From Elusimicrobiota bacterium (GTDB taxonomy: Bacteria; Elusimicrobiota; UBA5214; JBBAAG01), in NCBI GenBank assembly GCA_041658405.1, contig JBBAAG010000023.1:1-37970 (forward strand): a DNA stretch of 37,970 bases. The letters are read 5' to 3'. Of the stretch, positions 17,983-25,240 are shown piece by piece (position 1 is the first letter of the stretch; every line of letters starts with the position of its first letter). The translations under genes were made by a program, and so were the position numbers. The notes beneath the pieces are model-generated. The model ran no database searches, was not told where the DNA came from, and was given only the letters and a program-made list of their open reading frames with translations.

Positions 17983-19389
17983 TCAATACGAATCCAGTGC
18001 TGTGAACATAAGACCCATTAACGGTAGCCAGATAAAGAACCAGGGTATCGTACCCATTATACCTTCATCCCTTCTGACAAAAGTTAAGTTCAGGCTCGAA
18101 GTTAGCTCGTACCCCGGTTGAGTTCCAAAAACCGGATATCTGGCAGATAGGTCCAGGCTGAAAGCTTCGCTCATCCTCAACATCAACCCGCCTTGTACTG
18201 CCAATGAACTATACCACTGCCATTCAAACATATCCCTAGTACCATTTACTGTAGGTGTAGTTCCGGGAAATGTTAATGCACCCCAAGTGTATGCTATCCC
18301 CCAGTATAACGGTTTTGGGAATGAAAAACTTACATCCCAATCCATCTCCCAGTACCCAAGTTCTTTTAAAGTATAGACAGGATAGTTGTAAGAATAGGTG
18401 GCATAATTATACGATACGGTGCTATCTGTTATGGTTGCTTTAGGATAATTACGTAGGTGTGTGCTTCCAAACCCGAACCCGCCACGCATAATCAATCCCT
18501 CTACTTCAAATGCGTTAAGGCTTACCATTGAAAAATACGGGCCTGACAACATGAAAGACGTGGTTAATCCCTGTAGTGTCATCGGTAAATTTGTCTGAGT
18601 ATTTGATCCCATATAATATCCGAATACCGGTGTACTCCAAGCATTAATTTTGCTTACTGGGTCTAACAATACCTTAAAATTAGGATCTATTATCATTGTC
18701 CTGTATGAAACCCCGAACCCTCCAACGTCATCATTATCATCGTATCCAAGTGATCCACTAGGCATCCGCACACGAGGAGCACTGATACGAGGAGAAGCAC
18801 TCGATGATGAACGACGGGATACTACAGGAGTTTCCGTAGTATCTGTAATTTTTTTTTCTGATGCCGTAACCGGTTTTTGCACAGCCTTTAAATCTACCTG
18901 TTTACCTATAACATCAGAAATAACGTCTTTTGTCATTTCTCTTGATTTATCAAATACGGAGGTAAGGTCCGGACAACTTCCCCGGCGCATACTAAGAATT
19001 TCACCAGTACCCACATCAACTATTTTCAGGATTATCTGATACTGCCCTTCGAATTTGCCTATACTCCCGAACCCCATCTTTTCAACTTTTAGTAAACTAC
19101 CAGCTTTTGCAGCACAGGATTCGTCGTTACAGATAGAATCCTCAAACTGCTGGTTACCCAACATTTTCGCCATCTCCGTGCGTTCCAGCATCCTAAACTC
19201 ACCTGAATCAAGAAAATGCCCACGGAAAAAGTCACTGGTTACAGCTGCATCTTCAGCTGATACACCTGGTTGAGCTTTGAGGTCAAGAATAGCTATTGAG
19301 ACCTTTTCAGCATAAACCTGCGCAGGTATCAGCATCAGAATCAATGATAGGATACAGGACAATTTCACCACCGTTGTTCTTTTAAACAT
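17983..19389 (-). CDS. CsgG/LpoB-like domain fused to a predicted outer-membrane barrel
   Basis: The 468-residue protein has a signal peptide (about 1-28). Next is a CsgG/LpoB-like alpha/beta domain (about 29-165) with VSIAILDLKAQPGVS, RMLERTEMAKML and the cysteine pair ICNDESCAAKAG (Cys87 and Cys92). A Ser/Arg/Pro-rich linker (about 185-225) leads to a beta-rich C-terminal half (about 226-468) with alternating aromatic strands that looks like an outer-membrane barrel. The first domain matches closely the C-terminal domain of the 694-residue protein two genes downstream, for example SLLKVEKMGFG against QLLKVDKMGFG. Here it comes first and the barrel second. It has its own promoter. Outer-membrane location is inferred; function is unknown. 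Confidence 0.72.
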   Translation of the reverse strand: MFKRTTVVKLSCILSLILMLIPAQVYAEKVSIAILDLKAQPGVSAEDAAVTSDFFRGHFLDSGEFRMLERTEMAKMLGNQQFEDSICNDESCAAKAGSLLKVEKMGFGSIGKFEGQYQIILKIVDVGTGEILSMRRGSCPDLTSVFDKSREMTKDVISDVIGKQVDLKAVQKPVTASEKKITDTTETPVVSRRSSSSASPRISAPRVRMPSGSLGYDDNDDVGGFGVSYRTMIIDPNFKVLLDPVSKINAWSTPVFGYYMGSNTQTNLPMTLQGLTTSFMLSGPYFSMVSLNAFEVEGLIMRGGFGFGSTHLRNYPKATITDSTVSYNYATYSYNYPVYTLKELGYWEMDWDVSFSFPKPLYWGIAYTWGALTFPGTTPTVNGTRDMFEWQWYSSLAVQGGLMLRMSEAFSLDLSARYPVFGTQPGYELTSSLNLTFVRRDEGIMGTIPWFFIWLPLMGLMFTALDSY

Positions 19390-19432
19390 TTAATTAACTC
19401 CTTAAAATTATTAAACTCAGCAACATACTAAA

Positions 19433-19480
19433 TTGACAAAACGTTTAAATATTTTATATATTTACGTGATGTTAAGTCAA
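19433..19480. promoter_or_regulatory. Overlapping divergent promoters
   Basis: For the plus-strand genes, TTGACA (19433-19438) and TATATA (19455-19460) are separated by 16 bases. For the minus-strand gene, TTGACT (19480-19475) and TATAAA (19458-19453) are also separated by 16 bases. The two -10 boxes overlap, so only one polymerase could bind at a time. This predicts mutually exclusive firing of the CsgG-like barrel gene and of the isomerase-oxidoreductase-LPP20 cluster. The minus-strand -35 lies in the 13-mer shared with the beta-helix promoter. Confidence 0.55.
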
Positions 19481-19541
19481 TAAATATAACAACAAAAAGT
19501 TGTAGTGTTTTCCTAGAGTTAGAAAGGATATTGGTAGTAAC

Positions 19542-20405
19542 ATGAAAAAAGGTATTAGTTATTGGTCATTTCAGAATTCCGGGTTGTCAGCAATAAATGC
19601 TATTGATAATGCAAAAATTGCTGGGTTTGAGGGTATAGAATTAACTCTGGAAGAATCAGGGGATACATTAACGCTGAACTCTACTGACGCACAAGTTAAA
19701 GATATTGCGGGATATGCAAAAGAAAAAGGAGTGAGTATCCCGTCAATAGCTACAGGCATGTTTTGGTCAAATTCACTAACAGCAAACAATGATAGTGTCG
19801 CAAAAAAAGCGTTTGATATTGCAGTACGCGAACTTGAACTTGCCGCTGTTATAGGAGCAAAAACTGTATTAATAGTCCCTGGTGCAGTGGACGTGTTTTT
19901 TTTGAAAGATGCGGAAATTGTCTCTTATGACGTTGTATATGCACGTTCATTAAAAGCTGTCTCAAAACTCGCAAAAATTGCAGAAAAACTGAAAGTCAAC
20001 ATCGGTTTGGAAGAAGTATGGAACAAGTTTTTGCTCAGCCCGTTGGAGATGCGTGATTTTATTGATAAGATCGGCAGTAAGTTTGTCGGTTCATATTTCG
20101 ATGTTGGTAATGTTGTGCCGTTTGGGTTTCCTGAACAGTGGATACGCATACTTGGGCATCGCGTAAAAGCTGTGCATCTAAAAGATTTTAAGAATACAGG
20201 GTTTGATGGTAAAACCGGCCTTGTGGACGGTTTCTGTGACCTTGAAACAGGTGACGTAAATTGGAAGAATGTCATCTCTGCGCTTAAAGACATCAAATAT
20301 GACGGATATCTTATTGCTGAAATGGTTCCGCCGACTTCCAATGTTTCAAGGGAGAACCTTATTCCTAAAACATCAAAAGCTATGGATCATATTTTGAGTT
20401 TATAA
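19542..20405 (+). CDS. Sugar phosphate isomerase/epimerase (xylose isomerase-like TIM barrel)
   Basis: The 287-residue protein has the AP-endonuclease-2 / xylose-isomerase-like TIM barrel layout. KIAGFEGIELTLEESG supplies an early metal-site glutamate, KTVLIVPGA and NIGLEEVWNKF a central glutamate, GSYFDVGNVVPFG an Asp near residue 189, VKAVHLKDFK a His, and GYLIAEMVPP a final glutamate. The family isomerises or epimerises sugars, inositols and related keto-sugars with a divalent metal. Cytosolic, with no signal peptide. An AGAAAGGATA ribosome site lies about 10 bases upstream of the ATG at 19542. Pairing with a Gfo/Idh/MocA oxidoreductase 28 bases on is typical of sugar or inositol catabolism. 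The exact substrate cannot be told. Confidence 0.85.
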   Translation: MKKGISYWSFQNSGLSAINAIDNAKIAGFEGIELTLEESGDTLTLNSTDAQVKDIAGYAKEKGVSIPSIATGMFWSNSLTANNDSVAKKAFDIAVRELELAAVIGAKTVLIVPGAVDVFFLKDAEIVSYDVVYARSLKAVSKLAKIAEKLKVNIGLEEVWNKFLLSPLEMRDFIDKIGSKFVGSYFDVGNVVPFGFPEQWIRILGHRVKAVHLKDFKNTGFDGKTGLVDGFCDLETGDVNWKNVISALKDIKYDGYLIAEMVPPTSNVSRENLIPKTSKAMDHILSL

Positions 20406-20433
20406 ATACATTTATATTCAAGGAGAACACAAA

Positions 20434-21447
20434 ATGGTAAAAGTTGGTATTATAGGTATAGGGTTTATGGGGAAAACGCATTTTGAGTGTTACAAAACAA
20501 ACTCAAATGCGCAGATTGTAGCTATCGCGGATATCAATGAAAAAAAAATAACCGGTGACTGGTCGGAGATTGGAGGGAATATTGGTGACGGTAAAGTTAA
20601 ACCCGTAGACCTTACCGGCATAAAAACTTTTAAAACCGCGGATGACCTTATCAACAACTCGGACGCTGACCTCATAGATATTTGCCTGCCAACGCATTTA
20701 CACGCGGAATATGCGATTAAAGCGTTACGGTCCGGGAAAAACGTTATGTGCGAAAAACCTATTGCACGAACATCAAGCGATGCACAAAAAATTATTACCG
20801 CATGGAAAAAATCAAAGAAAAAACTTATGGTCGGACATTGTATACGTTTTTGGCCGGGGTATGATATCGTAAAAGAATATATTACCAATACAACGTTTGG
20901 TAAACCGCGATTCGCTATTTTCCGCAGGGTATCTACCGCACCGATATGGTCCTGGGACAACTGGTTGATGGATAATAACCGCAGCGGCGGGTGCGCACTT
21001 GATATGCATATACATGACATAGATGCTGTAACATACTTTTTTGGAAAACCGGATACAATACTCGCAAACGGTGTAGTCACATCCAATCGGGTTGACCATG
21101 TAATGGCAACTTATAAATATGATAACGGTATGATAGCACTCGCGGAAGGTAAATGGGAAACACCAACCTGTTTTCCGTTTAACATGGCATTTTGGATAAC
21201 TTTCGATACCGCGGTGGTTGAGTTTGAATCCGCAAAATCTAACCAATTGGTTATTTACCATAACGACGGTAAAAAAGAAGTTATTGACCTCCCGGGTGAG
21301 ACCGGCTGGCAACGCGAGATAAATTATTTTATTGATTGTATAACAAAAGACAAACAACCCGGAGTAGTTACCCCTATGGATGCTAAAGTAAATCTTGACA
21401 TTGCACTCAAAGAAATTGCTATACTAACAAAAACAAAGCAGTTATAA
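20434..21447 (+). CDS. Gfo/Idh/MocA family NAD(P)-dependent oxidoreductase
   Basis: The 337-residue protein has an N-terminal Rossmann fold with GIIGIGFMGKTHFECY and a dinucleotide acidic residue in ADINEKK. The family signature EKPIARTSSDAQ near residues 109-120 includes the catalytic Lys of the EKP motif. A C-terminal alpha/beta domain carries GHCIRFWPGY and GGCALDMHIHDIDAV, whose HIHD supplies the usual histidine acid-base. The family reduces or oxidises sugar hydroxyls, for example inositol, glucose-fructose or scyllo-inositol. Length is normal and cytosolic location is expected (no signal). An AAGGAGAACAC ribosome site precedes the ATG. It probably acts in sequence with the isomerase/epimerase upstream. 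Confidence 0.92.
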   Translation: MVKVGIIGIGFMGKTHFECYKTNSNAQIVAIADINEKKITGDWSEIGGNIGDGKVKPVDLTGIKTFKTADDLINNSDADLIDICLPTHLHAEYAIKALRSGKNVMCEKPIARTSSDAQKIITAWKKSKKKLMVGHCIRFWPGYDIVKEYITNTTFGKPRFAIFRRVSTAPIWSWDNWLMDNNRSGGCALDMHIHDIDAVTYFFGKPDTILANGVVTSNRVDHVMATYKYDNGMIALAEGKWETPTCFPFNMAFWITFDTAVVEFESAKSNQLVIYHNDGKKEVIDLPGETGWQREINYFIDCITKDKQPGVVTPMDAKVNLDIALKEIAILTKTKQL

Positions 21448-21480
21448 ATTTGTCTTGTTTATGAAAGGAATAAAGTACTG

Positions 21481-22992
21481 ATGTTAAAGAAAATGTTCGT
21501 TTTAACCGTCACAACGGCAATAGTTGCGGGAGTAATAACAGTCTCTGCACCCGTACCTGTTTTTGCAGCGGATACTCGACCGGAATGGGTAATAAATTTC
21601 GTGAATTACGATAAGCCCGGTATAATTTACGGTACGTCATTTTCCGCGTATGATAAACGGAAGAAGGAAACTAAAAAAGTTGCGCGGGATACCGCCTATG
21701 CAGATGCATTACAAAAAATGGCTTCCAAACTGGAAACTACAGTACAGAGTTCCGTACAAACACAATTGCAGAATGAAATTGAACAAGTCTCCGGCAAGAA
21801 ACCAAAGGAAATTACAAAGGAGTCGTTGGATAGCGTTACAAAAGTGTTAATCGACAGTGTCCTCGGACGTAAACAGTTTGAAGAATGGGTTGATGAAAAA
21901 AAAGGCGAGTACTGGGTACACGCATATATGACTGTAGCTGAAGCCAACCGCGCATTGGAAGAAGCCCTGAAGAAACGAAAAGAAGAAAATATTGCAAAAC
22001 TAAAATCTGCAGTGGATGTCAACGACGCAGCGGAAATTGCATTGGCAAATGGCGATATATCCACTGCGTTTGATCAGTACAATGCTGCATTAAAACTTAT
22101 TTCCGGGATTTCCGGCGCGATTTCTTTGGAAAACGGTGTTAGTAACCTTGAGATAAAACCCAAACTTGAGAACCGGTTTAAGGAAATTATTACCAGCATA
22201 AAAACCGTGGGTTATGGCGATAACCAGAATGTACAGTTGAATCAGGGGACAGAAAAACCATTAACCGTAAAAGTTTATTACACTCTAAAAGGCACAAATA
22301 TTGCGGCAAAAAATGTACCATTGGTTTATTCTTTTACACAAGGAAGCGGCGAGCTTGACCAGCGCGTACGTACCGATGAAGAAGGTATGGCACGTGCAAA
22401 AGTTATCAATGTCACTACCGAAGGACAGAATGTAATCACGGCAACATTTGATCTTGATGAGTTAAGTAAAATCCATCCGTCCTTTGTCCTGCTGACAGGA
22501 TTGAAAGCAAAGTTTACGGTAAATGCAATCTCACAAAAACAATCAAAACGTTTATATGTCGCTATTGAAGAATTAAACTTTGAATCCCCGCGTTCGGATT
22601 CATATATTGGTACGGAACTTAACCGCATACTCGTGGAAAACGGGTATAAAGTCGTCACTGCAAGACAGGTGGGTAATGCTGAACCTACGGAAGAAGGATT
22701 AAAAGGTAAGGTCGAAGTATTGATCTCAGGAAAAGCTTCTACTGAATATATCGGAGATACAATGCCTCTACCTGACGGTACAGTTATGAAATTTAATCCA
22801 TCCTCCCGCGCAAAAGTTACTATCGAAGTTATTGATATAGTCACAGGTAAAGCGATTGGCAGCGTTACTGAAGCCGGGATAAAAGGGTTTGGAAGAACAA
22901 AAGAAGAGTCCGGTGATGAGGCATTAAAGAAAGCCGCACAAAAGGTTTCAAAGTCCGTGATGATTCAGGTAGAAAAAGCGTTCGCTAAATAG
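21481..22992 (+). CDS. LPP20-family exported protein with Ig-like and CsgG-like domains
   Basis: A 503-residue exported protein with a signal peptide (about 1-29, ending VFAAD) and no lipobox cysteine. Residues about 33-165 resemble the LPP20/FlgT N-terminal fold: RPEWVINF near the start, YGTSFSAYDK, then a helix with ARDTAYADALQKMASKLET. A short TPR-like helical stretch (about 185-220) follows, then an Ig-like domain (about 245-345) and a C-terminal alpha/beta region (about 355-503) opening RLYVAIEELNF that resembles CsgG/LpoB/curli-assembly folds. It follows the oxidoreductase by 33 bases with a GAAAGGAATA ribosome site. The domain order suggests an outer-membrane or periplasmic assembly role, not sugar metabolism. 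It overlaps the end of convergent aroD by 8 bases. Confidence 0.72.
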   Translation: MLKKMFVLTVTTAIVAGVITVSAPVPVFAADTRPEWVINFVNYDKPGIIYGTSFSAYDKRKKETKKVARDTAYADALQKMASKLETTVQSSVQTQLQNEIEQVSGKKPKEITKESLDSVTKVLIDSVLGRKQFEEWVDEKKGEYWVHAYMTVAEANRALEEALKKRKEENIAKLKSAVDVNDAAEIALANGDISTAFDQYNAALKLISGISGAISLENGVSNLEIKPKLENRFKEIITSIKTVGYGDNQNVQLNQGTEKPLTVKVYYTLKGTNIAAKNVPLVYSFTQGSGELDQRVRTDEEGMARAKVINVTTEGQNVITATFDLDELSKIHPSFVLLTGLKAKFTVNAISQKQSKRLYVAIEELNFESPRSDSYIGTELNRILVENGYKVVTARQVGNAEPTEEGLKGKVEVLISGKASTEYIGDTMPLPDGTVMKFNPSSRAKVTIEVIDIVTGKAIGSVTEAGIKGFGRTKEESGDEALKKAAQKVSKSVMIQVEKAFAK

Positions 22993-23731
22993 AATGTAAC
23001 CGATTATAAAAACATTTTAGGCTTTTTAGGGATACTTGTCCCGATGCATTTTGGGATTTTAGGTATGCATACGTTAGTTGTGAACCATAAATAAATCCAA
23101 GTATTCTTGATATCGTACCTAACGAGGTCATAGACACCACTGCAAGCCGAGGTTTGGTATTATTATTCGCTCTACAGAAGTTTAATAACCTCCATACATC
23201 ATGTTGGTTTTTAGGTACTACTGCGAGTTTGACGATATCTGCATTAAACTTTTTTCCTCGAACAAGAAACCTAGACAACGCTGTATTACTGGGTGTACCC
23301 GAAAAGTTGTGATACGATACCACAACTTTTTTGTTTAATTTCTTCACACGGGATATCACTTCACGGATTATTTTATTCGAACTTAGTTCAATATCCACAA
23401 AATCCACATATTTGATGAGCATGAGATACGCTTTTTTTCTAATATTATCACTTAATTTTTTATCAACAACAGCTGTCCTGCGCATACCATTTTCTTTTGG
23501 TGAACGTACTGTTAACAACACTCCGCATTTAACTGAGTGCTTGATCTCCACCGCTATCGCACATATTTTATCTAATGATATTCCTGCTAATAAATATTTA
23601 TCCACCCTCAATTCCACTATATCTGCCCCGGCATGCGCAGCTGCTTTTACAGCAACAATGATTTTTGAGGGAACCGTGAATTCAATCGGAACAACAATAG
23701 AAGACAGTATGTATTTATTAGTTATTTTCAT
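22985..23731 (-). CDS. aroD: 3-dehydroquinate dehydratase, type I
   Basis: The 248-residue protein matches the type I 3-dehydroquinate dehydratase TIM barrel of the shikimate pathway, which turns 3-dehydroquinate into 3-dehydroshikimate through a Schiff base. The first substrate-site segment is ADIVELRVDKYL, followed by LTVRSPKENG. The catalytic His is His141 in VVSYHNFSGTPS and the Schiff-base Lys is Lys168 in ADIVKLAVVPK. The 27-residue spacing equals that of His143 and Lys170 in the Salmonella enzyme. The end has SMTSLGTISRI and SQLTYAYL as expected. It starts 15 bases after the bactofilin-like gene and converges on the LPP20 gene with an 8-base overlap. Cytosolic. Confidence 0.95.
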   Translation of the reverse strand: MKITNKYILSSIVVPIEFTVPSKIIVAVKAAAHAGADIVELRVDKYLLAGISLDKICAIAVEIKHSVKCGVLLTVRSPKENGMRRTAVVDKKLSDNIRKKAYLMLIKYVDFVDIELSSNKIIREVISRVKKLNKKVVVSYHNFSGTPSNTALSRFLVRGKKFNADIVKLAVVPKNQHDVWRLLNFCRANNNTKPRLAVVSMTSLGTISRILGFIYGSQLTYAYLKSQNASGQVSLKSLKCFYNRLHSI

Positions 23732-23746
23732 AACTTTATAATTTAT

Positions 23747-24622
23747 CTACACCATAGGAGTTGTTGTGTTATTATCATTTGTTGAATTATCACGTTTGGT
23801 TAATAACGTATGTACCACACCCCCAAGCCCGGCAAACCAGATCACAAAATGGGCAAGTGTTCCTAGAAAGGGTATTACTACAATTATACCAAGTACAATC
23901 GAACCAACTAGTATCTGTACAAATGCTGATACCGGAGGGTTCCATTTATACCGTTGCGCAATAATTTGCCCTACTAACAACCCCGTTGCAAGATACCCGA
24001 CAAAAGTTAATGTAAAAAAGAGTATTGTTAACGGTATAATAGCAACTACACCGGCAATGCTTATCACACAAAGGAAAATTAGTATGGAAAAAAGAAGGCT
24101 TAAAAAAATTCCGTACATTATTGATTTAACCGAGTTTTCCTTAATAAAACTCGTTGTATGTTCAAGATCAATATTCATTAAGAAATACACAAACGCCCAT
24201 ATAAGAAATATTATGCTTATAAGTATAAACAGTATTATCAATAATACATTGCTAAACACAAATTTTATAGTATCAAACAACTGCCCAAGGACAGGCGTGC
24301 TGAAATTAACTTCGTCACCCTTTATTGTCGCACCAGGATCACGTACGTATTCACGGCAAAATATTACTAGGTTATCTTTAACCATTGCGGTTTTACCGAT
24401 TTCCATCCTTCCGCCGATTGCCACAACGCTGCCCTTTACTTCACCATAAATCCTTACACCACTGTGGATTCCTAAAACATCGCCGTTGACTGTCTGTCCT
24501 TCCGGCACAACGATATCGTTGCCAAATCTCACAATATTACCGGTATCAGCAGAAAATAATAGCGCTGGTAATAACATAAGTGCACACATAATTATCAGAA
24601 TTTTTTTTGCGGTTCTGCTCAT
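23747..24622 (-). CDS. Bactofilin-like beta-helix plus multi-pass membrane protein
   Basis: The 291-residue protein begins with a signal peptide or anchor (about 1-26). A short beta-helical region (about 30-110) with repeated turns (VPEGQTVNGDVLGIHSGV, YGEVKGSVVAIGG, GATIKGDEV) resembles the polymer-forming cytoskeletal/bactofilin pattern. Four to five hydrophobic segments fill residues 118-275. Proteins with this layout are found in many bacteria and are mostly uncharacterised; the soluble part is expected outside the inner membrane here because of the signal. An AAGGAGA ribosome site precedes the ATG at 24622. It leads into aroD after 15 bases. Function unknown; the bactofilin resemblance is from repeat shape and not from a full match. 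Confidence 0.7.
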   Translation of the reverse strand: MSRTAKKILIIMCALMLLPALLFSADTGNIVRFGNDIVVPEGQTVNGDVLGIHSGVRIYGEVKGSVVAIGGRMEIGKTAMVKDNLVIFCREYVRDPGATIKGDEVNFSTPVLGQLFDTIKFVFSNVLLIILFILISIIFLIWAFVYFLMNIDLEHTTSFIKENSVKSIMYGIFLSLLFSILIFLCVISIAGVVAIIPLTILFFTLTFVGYLATGLLVGQIIAQRYKWNPPVSAFVQILVGSIVLGIIVVIPFLGTLAHFVIWFAGLGGVVHTLLTKRDNSTNDNNTTTPMV

Positions 24623-24670
24623 TTCAATGTTCTCCTTCGTACAGTTATTTAATGATTCCTAACTTTTTAA

Positions 24671-24770
24671 AATATATATGGGGATTTTTAGAGACGGTTA
24701 TAATAACCGTAAAAAATCCCCATATTATTAGTCTCTATCTAACCTCCCCCGGTACTTCATATAGAGGGAA
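24671..24770 (-). terminator. Long hairpin region downstream of the RRM gene
   Basis: Arms TATATGGGGATTTTTA (24675-24690) and TAAAAAATCCCCATAT (24710-24725) pair with one bulge. An inner stem, CGGTTA (24695-24700) with TAACCG (24704-24709), closes on a three-base loop. The whole forms a hairpin of about 50 bases between the RRM stop (24783) and the next minus-strand start (24622). It probably ends the RRM transcript or protects its 3' end, though no clean run of T follows on the minus strand. TAGAGAC (24689-24695) can also pair with GTCTCTA (24731-24737), and CTCTAT (24733-24738) with ATAGAG (24761-24766), which gives alternative folds. Confidence 0.6.
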
Positions 24771-24782
24771 AGTTATTGTGTT

Positions 24783-25088
24783 TTAGAAACGGTCACGTCT
24801 CGGAGGACGGTCGCCACTAGAACGATCATTAGTGCGTTCACGCGGAGGGCGCGCTTCAGCAACATTGATTTTCCGGCCATCAAGTTCCGTACCGTTCAAC
24901 GTTTCAATCGCTTTCTTTGTTTCATCTTCGGTTACCATCTCAACGAAAGCAAACCCGCGCGATTTGTCAGTGTACTTATCTTTAATTACACTCGCACTGT
25001 TAACTGTCCCTGCTTTTGCAAATAAATCTTTTAAAGTTATATCCGTCGTTGTATAACTCAAGTTGCCAATAAACAATTTTGTGCCCAT
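24783..25088 (-). CDS. RNA-binding protein with one RRM domain
   Basis: The 101-residue protein has a single RNA recognition motif at about residues 3-80: RNP2 is KLFIGNLSYTT and RNP1 is KSRGFAFVEM with its aromatic residues. A short Arg/Gly/Pro/Asp-rich tail (RPPRERTNDRSSG) follows. This is the small glycine/arginine-tailed RRM family of bacteria (cyanobacterial Rbp-like), which binds single-stranded RNA and is often cold-induced. Cytosolic. The upstream region (25089-25240) is structured, with two inverted repeats; the 5' leader may control the gene. No neighbour suggests a specific target. Confidence 0.93.
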   Translation of the reverse strand: MGTKLFIGNLSYTTTDITLKDLFAKAGTVNSASVIKDKYTDKSRGFAFVEMVTEDETKKAIETLNGTELDGRKINVAEARPPRERTNDRSSGDRPPRRDRF

Positions 25089-25127
25089 TCTTACCTACTA
25101 ACCTTTTCCTTTACTTAATTTAACCTC

Positions 25128-25209
25128 GGCAGTGACATTCTACGCATACTGCCTTTTTTCCATTAACCTACTTTTACCCTATCACTTGGTAATAGTTTAC
25201 TTGGGTAAA
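25128..25209. other. Two inverted repeats in the RRM upstream region
   Basis: GGCAGT (25128-25133) and ACTGCC (25148-25153) form a perfect 6-base stem with a 14-base loop, followed on the plus strand by six T. That is the form of an intrinsic terminator read in the plus direction, although no plus-strand gene ends nearby. TTTACCC (25173-25179) pairs with GGGTAAA (25203-25209), and GTTTAC (25195-25200) with GTAAAC (25205-25210), which compete for the same bases. A TTGACA box on the minus strand (25224-25219) lies just upstream and is a likely -35. I could not find a convincing -10 box. The rest of 25089-25240 holds no gene that I can support. Confidence 0.5.
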
Positions 25210-25240
25210 CATATACCTGTCAATAATAATTTTGAAAAAA

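Noticed and set aside
23331..24449. Plus-strand open frames of 136 and 227 codons over aroD and the bactofilin-like gene.
   Set aside because: The minus-strand products have clear motifs or signal and membrane segments; the plus-strand translations do not.
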